Shown: positions 1 through 8,324 of the stretch, one piece after another
How the letters are laid out: every line of letters starts with the position of its first letter
How positions within the stretch are numbered: position 1 is the first letter of the stretch
The notes under the pieces: model-generated
What the model was told of the DNA's origin: nothing
The model's input: the letters and a program-made list of their open reading frames with translations, nothing else
Databases searched by the model: none
Position numbers and translations under genes: made by a program
Source of the DNA: Rhizoclosmatium globosum
Lineage: Eukaryota > Chytridiomycota > Chytridiomycetes > Chytridiales > Chytriomycetaceae
Direction of reading: 5' to 3'
DNA: 64,000 nt
NCBI GenBank assembly: GCA_002104985.1
Contig: MCGO01000124.1
Coordinates: forward strand, 1 to 64,000

Positions 1-1145
1 CCCATTATCAACGACAGCGTAAGGGCTTCAATAGCGCCAACCAAAGAAAATACGGCTTTATCGATTAACGTGAAGACATTGAATGGTACCAGAGATCCAG
101 TCGTAAGATACGCGATTATGTGAATGGATAAGAAAATCTAAGTTGAATAATCATCAGTGATACTTTAGTAAATACAACGACTGACTGTAAACTTTGCAGG
201 TTGTGAGTTCAAGCTTACCGGCTGAAGAGAATATCCCGTGGGTCGTTGGATAAGAGCACAAAGAATCCAACCTTCAAAAGCAAGAGAGCATAGAGCCATG
301 AAGTACGCCAATGGCATCTTTCAAAGAGAGAATTTAAGGTGATTCAATAATGATCCATACGAACTCACTTGCAAGAATGACAGAAAACTTGGAATACACC
401 ATTCATGAAGAATGCCTTGAGACTGCGGAGTACATAAAGCATTTCCCAATAGAGAGTATGAATATGAGGTATTAAGTCGAGCCCACGGTTGTCCACCTAG
501 AAGCCCTTTTGCTAATGTGTCTCCGAACTGAGGTACATTGTCACTTTCAAACTGTGTTTCTCCAAACCAGCGATGAATAGGATCGAAATTATGCCAAAGG
601 TCTCCACAGCATGCAAACACGATAAAGACAATTAGTATTCCGATGGATTGTGCTATCAGTTGATAAGTCAGTCCTCCAGAACCCCCGATCTCCACTCACC
701 ATATCGGCTAATGAAGCGTCCAATCCTCGATACACCCCACTGATATGTATATCCGCAGCTTTGGCATTTGATTCCGCTGAGTCCGTGTGGCCCGATCCGA
801 GACTTGGCTGGATGCAGGCAATCCAACCATGCTTTCAGACAACTTCGATGGACATGCAATAGTGATCCCTTGCTTCAATGTAATCAGTTGAGTATGATAG
901 ATATATTCGGAACGTACCATCGGCAAGGGGAACAGAGGTCGTTGGGTGAATCCGTTCCAAGACTGAATGAGTAAGGTCAGTTGCACAGCAAGACGAGCAA
1001 ATTCAGACGAATGTTACCAAATGCGACAGAATGGTGAATCGTCGTTGCTGTCATCTTGGTCTGGCGTGAACGATACCGATTGGTTCTTGCGGCAGGCGGC
1101 ATCATTGGAGGACGGCAGCCATGATAGATATGAGATCCTTGACAT
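1..1145 (-). CDS. RING-CH (MARCH-type) membrane E3 ubiquitin ligase, partial
   Basis: The gene reads leftwards from an ATG at 1145 and runs off the window start. After splicing, the first exons give a RING-CH domain: CRIC at about residue 40, then C-x-C, KGSLLHVH, C-L-K-A-W and a final C-Q-S-C followed by GYTYQ. This is the C4HC3 zinc pattern of MARCH/Doa10-type ligases, which ubiquitinate membrane proteins. Introns fall inside the codons for CRI-C and C-R-C. Later exons encode hydrophobic membrane segments (one contains GILIVFIVFACC) and end mid-protein at base 1. A divergent paralogue at 8325 has the same intron phases. The family assignment is firm; target and compartment are not visible. 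The C-terminus is missing. Confidence 0.82.
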
Positions 1146-1362
1146 AGAGACAACTACAGATATGAAAGACCAGAGTTGATATGAGGTATAGTGCCACTGA
1201 GTGTGCTTCCAACTTGGAAAGTCTTTCTGAAATCGCCACTCTTTTCACAACAATCAATAAGGAATACTAATAACTTCTGAAACTGTTATGAGCTGTCGTG
1301 AGAAACTATTATGAGGCTTTCCTTATCTATTTTATTGAATTCGTCGCTCACAAAGAAAAAAG
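1146..1362. promoter_or_regulatory. Left half of the former shared promoter of two divergent RING-CH genes
   Basis: This 217-bp non-coding stretch lies between the start of the leftward RING-CH gene and the left LTR of the copia element. With 8222-8324 it would have formed one divergent promoter of about 320 bp before the insertion. I see no distinct promoter motif. The role is inferred from gene orientation. Confidence 0.5.
1358..1362. repeat. Target-site duplication (left), AAAAG
   Basis: AAAAG directly precedes the left LTR and occurs again directly after the right LTR at 8217-8221. A 5-bp duplication is the usual signature of LTR-retrotransposon integration. Confidence 0.9.
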
Positions 1363-1505
1363 TGTTGGAATGGAACGGAGCAAGCGGAGCAAGCTCCAAA
1401 GCGCCTCGTTTAATAAATAATAATTCTCCCACAAAACTCTATCGTTCACCCGAACACAGCGATCCAGTACTAAGCGCCTGCCACCGATCCCTTGCCTCTC
1501 TATCA
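1363..1505 (+). repeat. 5' LTR of the copia element
   Basis: 143 bp beginning TGTTGGAATGG and ending CTCTCTATCA, with TG...CA termini. It is identical by eye to the 3' LTR. Confidence 0.95.
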
Positions 1506-1776
1506 GATTAATAGCCTCAAGCTCGACCCTGATAGCGATTGCAAGCTAAGAAAACAAAACGGAACGAGGAATCTTAAGAGCAAATCTAAGTTTCCCTTTA
1601 TTTTAAACAACAAGTGCTTCTAAAAGCCCAAAACAAGAACAAGAAAGCACATTGCTACGTCTACGGTTCAATCCTAAGTCGCCTGATCAGACCCTTACCA
1701 AACAGTGCCACCACTCTAACCAACTCTCAGTGAAAATTTTTTTGCGCCTCAACGCCTCAACGCCTCAATTTTCAAA
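1506..1776 (+). other. Untranslated leader of the copia element
   Basis: 271 nt between the left LTR and the Gag ATG. A tRNA primer-binding site is expected just after 1505, but no clear tRNA 3'-end complement stands out to me. Close to the Gag start there are three short repeats of 'cgcctcaa' (about 1745-1768). Confidence 0.6.
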
Positions 1777-3246
1777 ATGACGTCCAACAACACCAACAAT
1801 ATGCGCACTCCGTTCATGCTTGAAGCGAGTAACATCAGCGAGTATCCACAATGGGCCGAAGACATCCTCGGAGTCGCTGCACAACACAAAGTCGACCACA
1901 CCATCCACCACCCGGAGGATCACGATCCAAACGACAACGAATACATGCAATGGCTTGGACCCGGTGGTGTCTTGGAAGAAGATCCATTGTTGTTGAACTA
2001 CGCGTACTTCGACAATCCAGACGACGCGGATGACCCATTCGTTCTTGAATCCACGCGTGGAGAAGGAATCTGTCCAGGAGACTTCAGAGCGAACGCTGTT
2101 GCGAAAAGAATCATCAGAATGAACATCTCCGAAGAACTCTACGGAGTTGTCCAGAAGCAAACCAAAATGGCACAAACCTGGATGCGAAACTTGAAGACGT
2201 TGTACGACTCCCAGAACGAAGTTTCTGCCGAAGACACCGTCAAGGAATGGATCAATCTCCAGCACTTGTCGTCGGAAACTATCTCGGAATACTTCAACAA
2301 AATGTCGAAGATCATTAGTCAGATGGAACAAGACCGCAACAACCCACGATTCGCTCCTCACCTTGCTACCCGCATCGCCATTAACCACATCATAGACAAG
2401 CTGTATCGTCCAGTTTTTGGTTCCCAGCTTGACACCCTCAAGGGATACAACTACACCACCCGCGACGCCCTACTTGCCAAGCTCTTGACTCTTGAACGCA
2501 ACCTTGGTTTCAAGCCCACGCGTGACACCACTCTGCTGACCGACCCCAGATATGACCATGGTTACGATCCCCGCGGCGAACGTGACAGTAAACGCTACCG
2601 CGGCAGAGGCGGTGCAAGAGGCGGTAGAGGCGGCCGAGGAGGCGGACGTGGCGATTACAGGGGCAGAAACGGTGAGGGTGACGTTAATAACCCAAACAAA
2701 GACAGAGGCAACGAACGTGGCAAACACCCATACGGCAGACCTAGCAATCAAGATCAACAAGATCATGAGCAAGGACCGACTCACCCGCTCGAGTCCTCCA
2801 AAGCCCGACCACCTTCGAACTGCCGAGCCTGCGGTGGACCCCACTTCAGAATCCAATGTCACAAGAATCCCAACTACGCCTACAACGCCCTCCTCCCTCT
2901 CCCTCAAGGAGCCAAAATCCTACCACCCAACAGGATCCGATCCGACATCAGACAACACCCCGCGATTATCCAACTCCTACAAACTACCTACCCCAAATAC
3001 TTCCAACAGCAACAACAACAGCCCCAGCACTTTCAACAATTCCCTCCCTATCCCCAACATCCCCAATTCCTTCCCTACCACCAGCAACAATTCCTCCCGC
3101 AACCCTACGTCCTCGTCGCTGCCCAGGGACCTGCGAACGTGAATCAACCGCAACCCGCACAACAACCAACGCAGCAACAGGAACAGGAACCTCAGAATCA
3201 GATCGTCGTTGCCAACCAAACGGGTTTTCGCAGAGGCCAGCAGTAG
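1777..3246 (+). CDS. gag: Copia Gag polyprotein with RGG box and zinc knuckle
   Basis: A 489-aa Gag. The N-terminal two thirds resemble the helical Gag domain of copia elements (UBN2-like). Around residues 270-300 there is an RGG-rich stretch, then a zinc knuckle at about residue 349: C-x2-C-x3-H-x4-C (CRACGGPHFRIQC). The knuckle has three residues before the His where the usual CCHC box has four. The C-terminus is Pro/Gln-rich. It forms the RNA-packaging particle in the cytoplasm. The downstream protease segment overlaps by 390 nt in the -1 frame. Confidence 0.9.
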   Translation: MTSNNTNNMRTPFMLEASNISEYPQWAEDILGVAAQHKVDHTIHHPEDHDPNDNEYMQWLGPGGVLEEDPLLLNYAYFDNPDDADDPFVLESTRGEGICPGDFRANAVAKRIIRMNISEELYGVVQKQTKMAQTWMRNLKTLYDSQNEVSAEDTVKEWINLQHLSSETISEYFNKMSKIISQMEQDRNNPRFAPHLATRIAINHIIDKLYRPVFGSQLDTLKGYNYTTRDALLAKLLTLERNLGFKPTRDTTLLTDPRYDHGYDPRGERDSKRYRGRGGARGGRGGRGGGRGDYRGRNGEGDVNNPNKDRGNERGKHPYGRPSNQDQQDHEQGPTHPLESSKARPPSNCRACGGPHFRIQCHKNPNYAYNALLPLPQGAKILPPNRIRSDIRQHPAIIQLLQTTYPKYFQQQQQQPQHFQQFPPYPQHPQFLPYHQQQFLPQPYVLVAAQGPANVNQPQPAQQPTQQQEQEPQNQIVVANQTGFRRGQQ

Positions 3247-4505
3247 CCTGGCCGGTCGTCGGAGCTGTGGATAGTGCTATTAAAACCAGGGGGCATGAGG
3301 GTTATTACATACCTCATGGGGAAATCAATCCCCCCCACAACGCTAAGTCCACCTCTTATCAACTCATCCTGGTTGATCCACAGCTCCCCACCCCATCAGC
3401 ACACCCGATACCCCAATCTCATCAACGATCTGATACCCAACCACCGTCTGGACCCGCGGCGCTGAACGTCGGAAATGTGGACTCGGCGATTAAAACCGGG
3501 GGGAATGAGGAAAATACACCTCATGGGAATAGTAATCCCCCCCAGAATGCTAAGTCCCATCCCCACACATCATATTCGGTTGATCCACATCTTCCCACCT
3601 CAGCAAAACCAACCGCACCTCAACCCAAACTAAAACCTCCAGACCACTCCACATTCGCGATTCGGAAAGCCTTTCGCGCTCTGAAATGGCCAGACCACCG
3701 ACGCCAAGACAACTCTATGTCGCAGAAGAAGACGTTTCAGTTACCCAAACGAATCGACTATCAACCGGAAGATGCACTCACCACGAAACAGCTGCTGGAT
3801 GTTGAAGTCGCAATGCTGACAGATTGGATTACTGGAATTGACCACGCACTACTCGCGAAACTCGTCGATTCAGTACCTGTTGAAAAGACATCAGAACGGG
3901 ATCCAATGCAGAACTACGCGTTTGAGCTCGTACCTGAGAAGTTTCCCATCGTCATCGACGGCGGAGCTACGAAGACCTGCTTCAAGACGACCGACTTCTT
4001 TTTGACGTACAGGAGCTGCTCGCGTACATCTAAAACTGCAAATGAGAATGGACCTCTTCAAATCACAGGCGAAGGAGACGCACTTGTAGTACTTCCCAAT
4101 GGAACGGAACTCTACATCAAGAACGCCAATCACGCTCCCGAGCTCCCGAACGTCCACCTCTTAGCAACGAATGATATCGAATCCAACGGTTTTCACTTCG
4201 AGTCGAACCGAGGTTTACCTGGTTACATATATGTTACTAACACAACAAACACATATGGACCACACGAACCACTCCTGCAAACGGTTAAGCTCAATGGACT
4301 CCACTTCCTGCCGATTCAAGGCCAACCAAATCCGAAGTCGCTCTCGAAACAACTACGCTCACTCATATCAGCCAAACTCCAGGATATACGACTTCGAGAT
4401 CTGTCGAAAGCACAGTTGGAACGAGCTACAAGACAGTTATTGCATGATATTGAAGAACACGAACTACGGCATCGTACCTTGGACACGCCAGCGACGCACG
4501 CTTGA
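2856..4505 (+). CDS. Copia protease segment (-1 frame relative to Gag)
   Basis: This open segment overlaps the end of gag in the -1 frame. It carries the retroviral-type aspartic protease motif as VIDGGATKTC near base 3955, where copia proteases usually have DSGAS. A tandemly duplicated, hairpin-bearing segment (3257-3600) lies between Gag and the protease. It ends where the GAG-pre-integrase motif begins: the LGHAS part of that motif is read only in the next frame. The start shown is simply the first ATG in the open frame; translation is more likely by frameshifting from gag. Confidence 0.75.
   Translation: MSQESQLRLQRPPPSPSRSQNPTTQQDPIRHQTTPRDYPTPTNYLPQILPTATTTAPALSTIPSLSPTSPIPSLPPATIPPATLRPRRCPGTCERESTATRTTTNAATGTGTSESDRRCQPNGFSQRPAVAWPVVGAVDSAIKTRGHEGYYIPHGEINPPHNAKSTSYQLILVDPQLPTPSAHPIPQSHQRSDTQPPSGPAALNVGNVDSAIKTGGNEENTPHGNSNPPQNAKSHPHTSYSVDPHLPTSAKPTAPQPKLKPPDHSTFAIRKAFRALKWPDHRRQDNSMSQKKTFQLPKRIDYQPEDALTTKQLLDVEVAMLTDWITGIDHALLAKLVDSVPVEKTSERDPMQNYAFELVPEKFPIVIDGGATKTCFKTTDFFLTYRSCSRTSKTANENGPLQITGEGDALVVLPNGTELYIKNANHAPELPNVHLLATNDIESNGFHFESNRGLPGYIYVTNTTNTYGPHEPLLQTVKLNGLHFLPIQGQPNPKSLSKQLRSLISAKLQDIRLRDLSKAQLERATRQLLHDIEEHELRHRTLDTPATHA
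3257..3603 (+). repeat. Tandem duplication with conserved hairpins at the gag-pro junction
   Basis: A segment starting cgtcggagctgtgg at 3257 recurs at 3467 (period 210 bp), with about 145 recognisable bases in each copy. Both copies contain attaaaacc, a G run, an ATGAGG...CCTCAT pair and a C run, giving potential hairpins at 3289-3336 and 3498-3543. Both are translated in the protease frame. Confidence 0.75.
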
Positions 4506-5695
4506 AGTACATGCAGAAACATGGAACGACGTCGGACTTGACCCCAATTCAGTTCCCAGCCCGGCGAACAGCGTGTGGATCGTGCGAAAGCTGCAAAACA
4601 AATAAGGCTCCCTTCAATACCCCATCCTCCAAACCCCCTCCCTTACCTGGCGAGCTCCTTGGATTCGACGTGTTTGAAATCTCCCCACCACATCTGGGAA
4701 AGTACCCATACGGACTCGTCATGAAGGATTATGGAGGACGACGGATAGCAGTTGAACTCATGGAACACAAGGATGAAGCTCTGGTACACGCAATCAGAAT
4801 GCATCAAATCTACAAACATAAGTTTGGACTCACCACGAAACGAGTTCGAATGGACCCAGGGGAACTTGGTCGTTCTGCCGCCTTTCAAAAGTACTGTCAG
4901 CTAAACAACATTGAGTTTGAAGTAGGCGTACCTGAATACCCACAAATGGACGGCGGACCCGAGCGATCTATCCAGACCTTGACCAAGATGACAAGAACCT
5001 TCTTGTTCGACTGCGACGCACCTTGGGAATACTGGGGTTATGCCATGATTCACGCAGCCGATATTCACAATGTCTTACCGGTACTCAGCCACGGTATCGA
5101 GAGTCCAGACTACGAGACTACTGGAATCAGGCCAAAAGTCGCTCATTTCAAGCCCTTTGGCTGTGCCGTCAAGTATTTTCCAGTATCTACGCAGGTTGTT
5201 AGCAAGATGCAACCCAAGAGACTTGTTGGTATCTACCTTGGAGCGCCAACACCATCGAAGGCACGCGTCTTGGATCCAGAAACCGGCCGTGTACTTGAAG
5301 TCCGATACAAGGACTGCGCCTTTCTCCCGAAGGTATACCCGAAGTGGCCTAAGTTTGTTCCCGACAGACTCGGACCTGGTTTCGACGTCAAACGTATCAA
5401 GAACCAAGACAACGGTGCTGTTGATACTAACGTTAGACGACACCTTGAACTGCTTGAACAAGCACGAAACCAACCTCTGAGCGCGGAAACACTGAAAGCC
5501 CTCCGACATAATCGTCCCCAACCGACGCTACACCGCTCCGTACTCAAAGCCAACGCTGCGAGGACAACACTTGAACAGATGGAGCAATCACTATCAAAGA
5601 CGTTAGTGCACCCCAACCAACCCCACCATCCCTCTCCCAATCACCCCTTACCTCTCATCCTCAATCAAACGTGTGGGACGCTGCGCGATAACTGA
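4502..5695 (+). CDS. Copia integrase segment
   Basis: Homology starts upstream of the shown ATG: the frame already reads LGHAS (GAG-pre-integrase) from about 4475. Cysteines of the zinc-binding part follow (CGSCESCK), then the rve core with acidic residues in LLGFDVFE, RMDPGELG and the catalytic Glu region PQMDGGPERS, so the D,D,E triad is visible. A C-terminal chromodomain-like part is not evident. It inserts the cDNA into host DNA. The frame is -1 relative to the protease segment and ends in TGA at 5693, before RT. Confidence 0.82.
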   Translation: MKYMQKHGTTSDLTPIQFPARRTACGSCESCKTNKAPFNTPSSKPPPLPGELLGFDVFEISPPHLGKYPYGLVMKDYGGRRIAVELMEHKDEALVHAIRMHQIYKHKFGLTTKRVRMDPGELGRSAAFQKYCQLNNIEFEVGVPEYPQMDGGPERSIQTLTKMTRTFLFDCDAPWEYWGYAMIHAADIHNVLPVLSHGIESPDYETTGIRPKVAHFKPFGCAVKYFPVSTQVVSKMQPKRLVGIYLGAPTPSKARVLDPETGRVLEVRYKDCAFLPKVYPKWPKFVPDRLGPGFDVKRIKNQDNGAVDTNVRRHLELLEQARNQPLSAETLKALRHNRPQPTLHRSVLKANAARTTLEQMEQSLSKTLVHPNQPHHPSPNHPLPLILNQTCGTLRDN

Positions 5696-5959
5696 TTTGA
5701 CCGAGAGAAGGCTCTGTTTGAGGGGAAGTTAACGAACAACAAAACACAACAACTGGTACCATACCACAACGACTACCGGTACCATACCGTAGCGAGCGAA
5801 GGCCTTCCAACCCCAATCCTATAACAACCCCGCTAACGCGGCTTATCCCAACATATATACCGTCCAACGGAAACCCAAACTCCCAACCCAAACATCCAAC
5901 TCATCGAACAACCGATACACTAATCACCTAAACCCTGCACCAGTAAGATAACCAATCGA
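5696..5959 (+). other. Non-coding spacer inside the copia element with a second polypurine tract
   Basis: 264 nt with stops in the pol frame, separating integrase from RT. It contains ttgaggggaag at 5718-5728 followed by t, a 12-nt match to the tract that abuts the 3' LTR (8063-8074). It also holds two direct copies of GGTACCATACC (5755-5765 and 5778-5788). It may hold a central plus-strand priming site or be the scar of a rearrangement. Confidence 0.6.
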
Positions 5960-7909
5960 ATGAAAAATTCGAAGAAACAAACCTCAGCGTTGCCAACGCG
6001 ACCCGGCGCAACCACTCGCCCACCTCCTCAACCTCCACCCACAGGCGTAAGATCTTCCGCCAGACTCCGAACTCAACGCAATCTACTCGCAACGACGTAC
6101 TTGAACTTGGATTCCGATGACCCGTTCTCGGAGGACGCGATATCTGAGTTTGGAGAAATGTGGATGTCAGCCGCTATTGAAGACTACCTCCACGACGCAC
6201 CTGTCTTTACCGTCAACGCCAACAATCCCGAATCTCCTGCAACTCGCTCCGCAGCAATGAGGAGTCAGTACCAAGAAGAATGGATCGCAGCTGAGAAAGC
6301 CGAGTTAGCATCGCTCGAAAACAATAAGACATGGAAGCTCGTCAACGCACCTGATGGAGTGAACCTAGTTGGATCTAAATGGGTCTACAAGGTGAAGCTA
6401 AACGAAGATGGATCAGTCGAACGCTTCAAAGCACGATTGGTTGCAAGGGGTTACTCACAGAGACCCGGAATCGACGTTGGTGAAACCCACTCCCCAGTAA
6501 TGCGAGCAGCAACCTTCAGATGGTTATTGGCGATGACTGCACTCAACGGCTGGAGCACCAGGATGGTCGACGTCAGCTCAGCGTACTTGTATGCGGAGAT
6601 AGACCAGGACGTCTATATGCGACAGCCACCGGGACACGACGACGGAACAGGACGCGTCTGCAAACTCCTAAAGTCGTTATATGGACTACGTCAGAGTGGA
6701 CGACTATGGAACAGGAAACTAGTAACTCACCTTGAACAGAAAGGATATCGTCAATCTCGCGCAGACCCGTGTGTACTGTACAAGACAGTTCAGGGGAAGC
6801 ACTGCTACGTATCCGTATACGTCGACGACCTATGCTTTTTCGGTGACCAGGAACTCATCGACAGGGCAGTTGAAGATGTCGCGGAAGCATTCAAAATAAG
6901 GGACCTTGGGAAAATCTCCTTCTGTATCGGAATTCAGATCGAACACATGGAGTCGGGAATATTCATCCACCAATCAAAATACGTCAGCGAAATCCTCCAA
7001 CGATTTTCCAAGCACTATTCCCACTACCCCATTTCCGTCCCTATTCCCACATCCTTCAAACCCCTCCCAGCCACTGAAAACTCCGAACTTTTTGACGACC
7101 CTTCCCTATATCTCGAAGCCATAGGATGCTTGAACTACGCTGCAATTAACACGAGACCCGATATATCTACTGCTGTATCTTACCTCAGCGCATTCTCCAG
7201 CAAACCAACACTGGAACACTGGGAACATGTAATGCGTATTTATCGTTACTTACATGAAACATTAGACCACGGAATCTTGTATAAACGCGACGGAAACAAG
7301 TCACCCATCGGCTACGCGGATGCTGCTTACAACGTACACTACGGTGCGAAATCTCAACTGGGATATCTCGTAATGCTTGCCGACGGCGCTATCTCATGGA
7401 AATCGTCGAAGACACCTACCGTACCTCTATCATCAACGGAAGCTGAATACATGTCCATCTCGGAACTTGGACGCGAACTTCAGTCATACGTGCAACTGTA
7501 CAAGGCTCTAGACATACCATTGAACACCCCGTTGACCGTCTATGAGGATAACCAGTCTACCATCCATCAAGTCAACAACGACGTATTCTCCCATCGTTCA
7601 AAGCACATAGACCTACGCTACCACTACATTCGCGAATTGGTTAACAATAAGCAAGTTCATGTCGAATACATTCGTACTGCCGAACAACCAGCCGACTTAC
7701 TTACCAAAGCTCTCGGACGTGACCAGTTCAGGAAACTACGCGACAAACTCGGAATGGCATCAAGAAAAGTGCTACTCGTCGCTACTAGTCTACTCGTACC
7801 AGACTACTGCCCAGACTGCTCTGCTGCCAGACACATACGGCCTATGCAAGGTTTCCCTTCATCCTCCGCTCGCGGCAACCAGCCGTTGGCCGAGGGAAGA
7901 GGGTTTTAG
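5960..7909 (+). CDS. Copia reverse transcriptase-RNase H
   Basis: A 649-aa open frame. The copia-type RT (RVT_2) begins with WIAAEKAELASLENN and WKLV, then KARLVARGYSQ, DVSSAYLY, LYGLRQS and the catalytic YVDD at about residue 286. RNase H follows with the typical GYADAAY, SSTEAEY, EDNQS, SKHIDLRYH and DLLTKAL motifs. It makes the cDNA and removes template RNA. It has its own ATG after a stop-containing spacer, which is unusual because copia pol is normally continuous with integrase. The domain itself looks intact. Confidence 0.92.
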   Translation: MKNSKKQTSALPTRPGATTRPPPQPPPTGVRSSARLRTQRNLLATTYLNLDSDDPFSEDAISEFGEMWMSAAIEDYLHDAPVFTVNANNPESPATRSAAMRSQYQEEWIAAEKAELASLENNKTWKLVNAPDGVNLVGSKWVYKVKLNEDGSVERFKARLVARGYSQRPGIDVGETHSPVMRAATFRWLLAMTALNGWSTRMVDVSSAYLYAEIDQDVYMRQPPGHDDGTGRVCKLLKSLYGLRQSGRLWNRKLVTHLEQKGYRQSRADPCVLYKTVQGKHCYVSVYVDDLCFFGDQELIDRAVEDVAEAFKIRDLGKISFCIGIQIEHMESGIFIHQSKYVSEILQRFSKHYSHYPISVPIPTSFKPLPATENSELFDDPSLYLEAIGCLNYAAINTRPDISTAVSYLSAFSSKPTLEHWEHVMRIYRYLHETLDHGILYKRDGNKSPIGYADAAYNVHYGAKSQLGYLVMLADGAISWKSSKTPTVPLSSTEAEYMSISELGRELQSYVQLYKALDIPLNTPLTVYEDNQSTIHQVNNDVFSHRSKHIDLRYHYIRELVNNKQVHVEYIRTAEQPADLLTKALGRDQFRKLRDKLGMASRKVLLVATSLLVPDYCPDCSAARHIRPMQGFPSSSARGNQPLAEGRGF

Positions 7910-8062
7910 TGAGTAGGAATCTCACACACGTGTGTCGGAGTATCAGTATCTGGAAGCCAACACTCACTCGATCAAGGGGAAGAAGACCTCGGACCCTAAC
8001 CCTCAGTCAATTTGTGATCGCTGTTCGTTCTCTCATTAGTTTTTGTTAGCTACTTTGTTCGC

Positions 8063-8073
8063 TTGAGGGGAAG
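8063..8073 (+). promoter_or_regulatory. 3' polypurine tract
   Basis: ttgaggggaag directly abuts the 3' LTR, the position of the plus-strand primer in LTR elements. A 12-nt identical copy (including the next t) lies at 5718-5729. Confidence 0.75.
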
Positions 8074-8216
8074 TGTTGGAATGGAACGGAGCAAGCGGAG
8101 CAAGCTCCAAAGCGCCTCGTTTAATAAATAATAATTCTCCCACAAAACTCTATCGTTCACCCGAACACAGCGATCCAGTACTAAGCGCCTGCCACCGATC
8201 CCTTGCCTCTCTATCA
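8074..8216 (+). repeat. 3' LTR of the copia element
   Basis: 143 bp, identical by eye to the 5' LTR, flanked on the right by the AAAAG target duplication (8217-8221). Confidence 0.95.
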
Positions 8217-8221
8217 AAAAG
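8217..8221. repeat. Target-site duplication (right), AAAAG
   Basis: The second copy of the 5-bp duplication flanking the copia element. Confidence 0.9.
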
Positions 8222-8324
8222 ACCTCTACAAACACGTAGCACTCAAGGGCGAACCGAGGCTTGGTGCGCATTCCATTTTTCTCCATTCTCTCTAACCTGA
8301 TGTTAATATCACGTAATGTAGGCA

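Larger units (their letters stand above)
1363..8216 (+). mobile_element. Ty1/copia LTR retrotransposon
   Basis: A 6854-bp element with 143-bp LTRs (1363-1505 and 8074-8216) that are identical by eye and a 5-bp AAAAG target duplication. The order Gag, protease, integrase, RT, RNase H places it in the Ty1/copia superfamily. A purine tract (ttgaggggaag, 8063-8073) abuts the right LTR and is the likely plus-strand primer. The coding part is split over four reading segments; pol is interrupted near 4480 and between 5693 and 5960. Identical LTRs mean a recent insertion. I could not identify a primer-binding site after the left LTR with certainty. Confidence 0.95.

Noticed and set aside
1765..2388. 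Long open frame antisense to gag
   Set aside because: It is the mirror of a well-supported Gag with biased codon composition; no motif, and no sense in an LTR element.
4472..4510. Programmed -1 frameshift between protease and integrase
   Set aside because: No slippery heptamer or pseudoknot is apparent, and a single missing G restores the conserved motif; a mutation or error is simpler.
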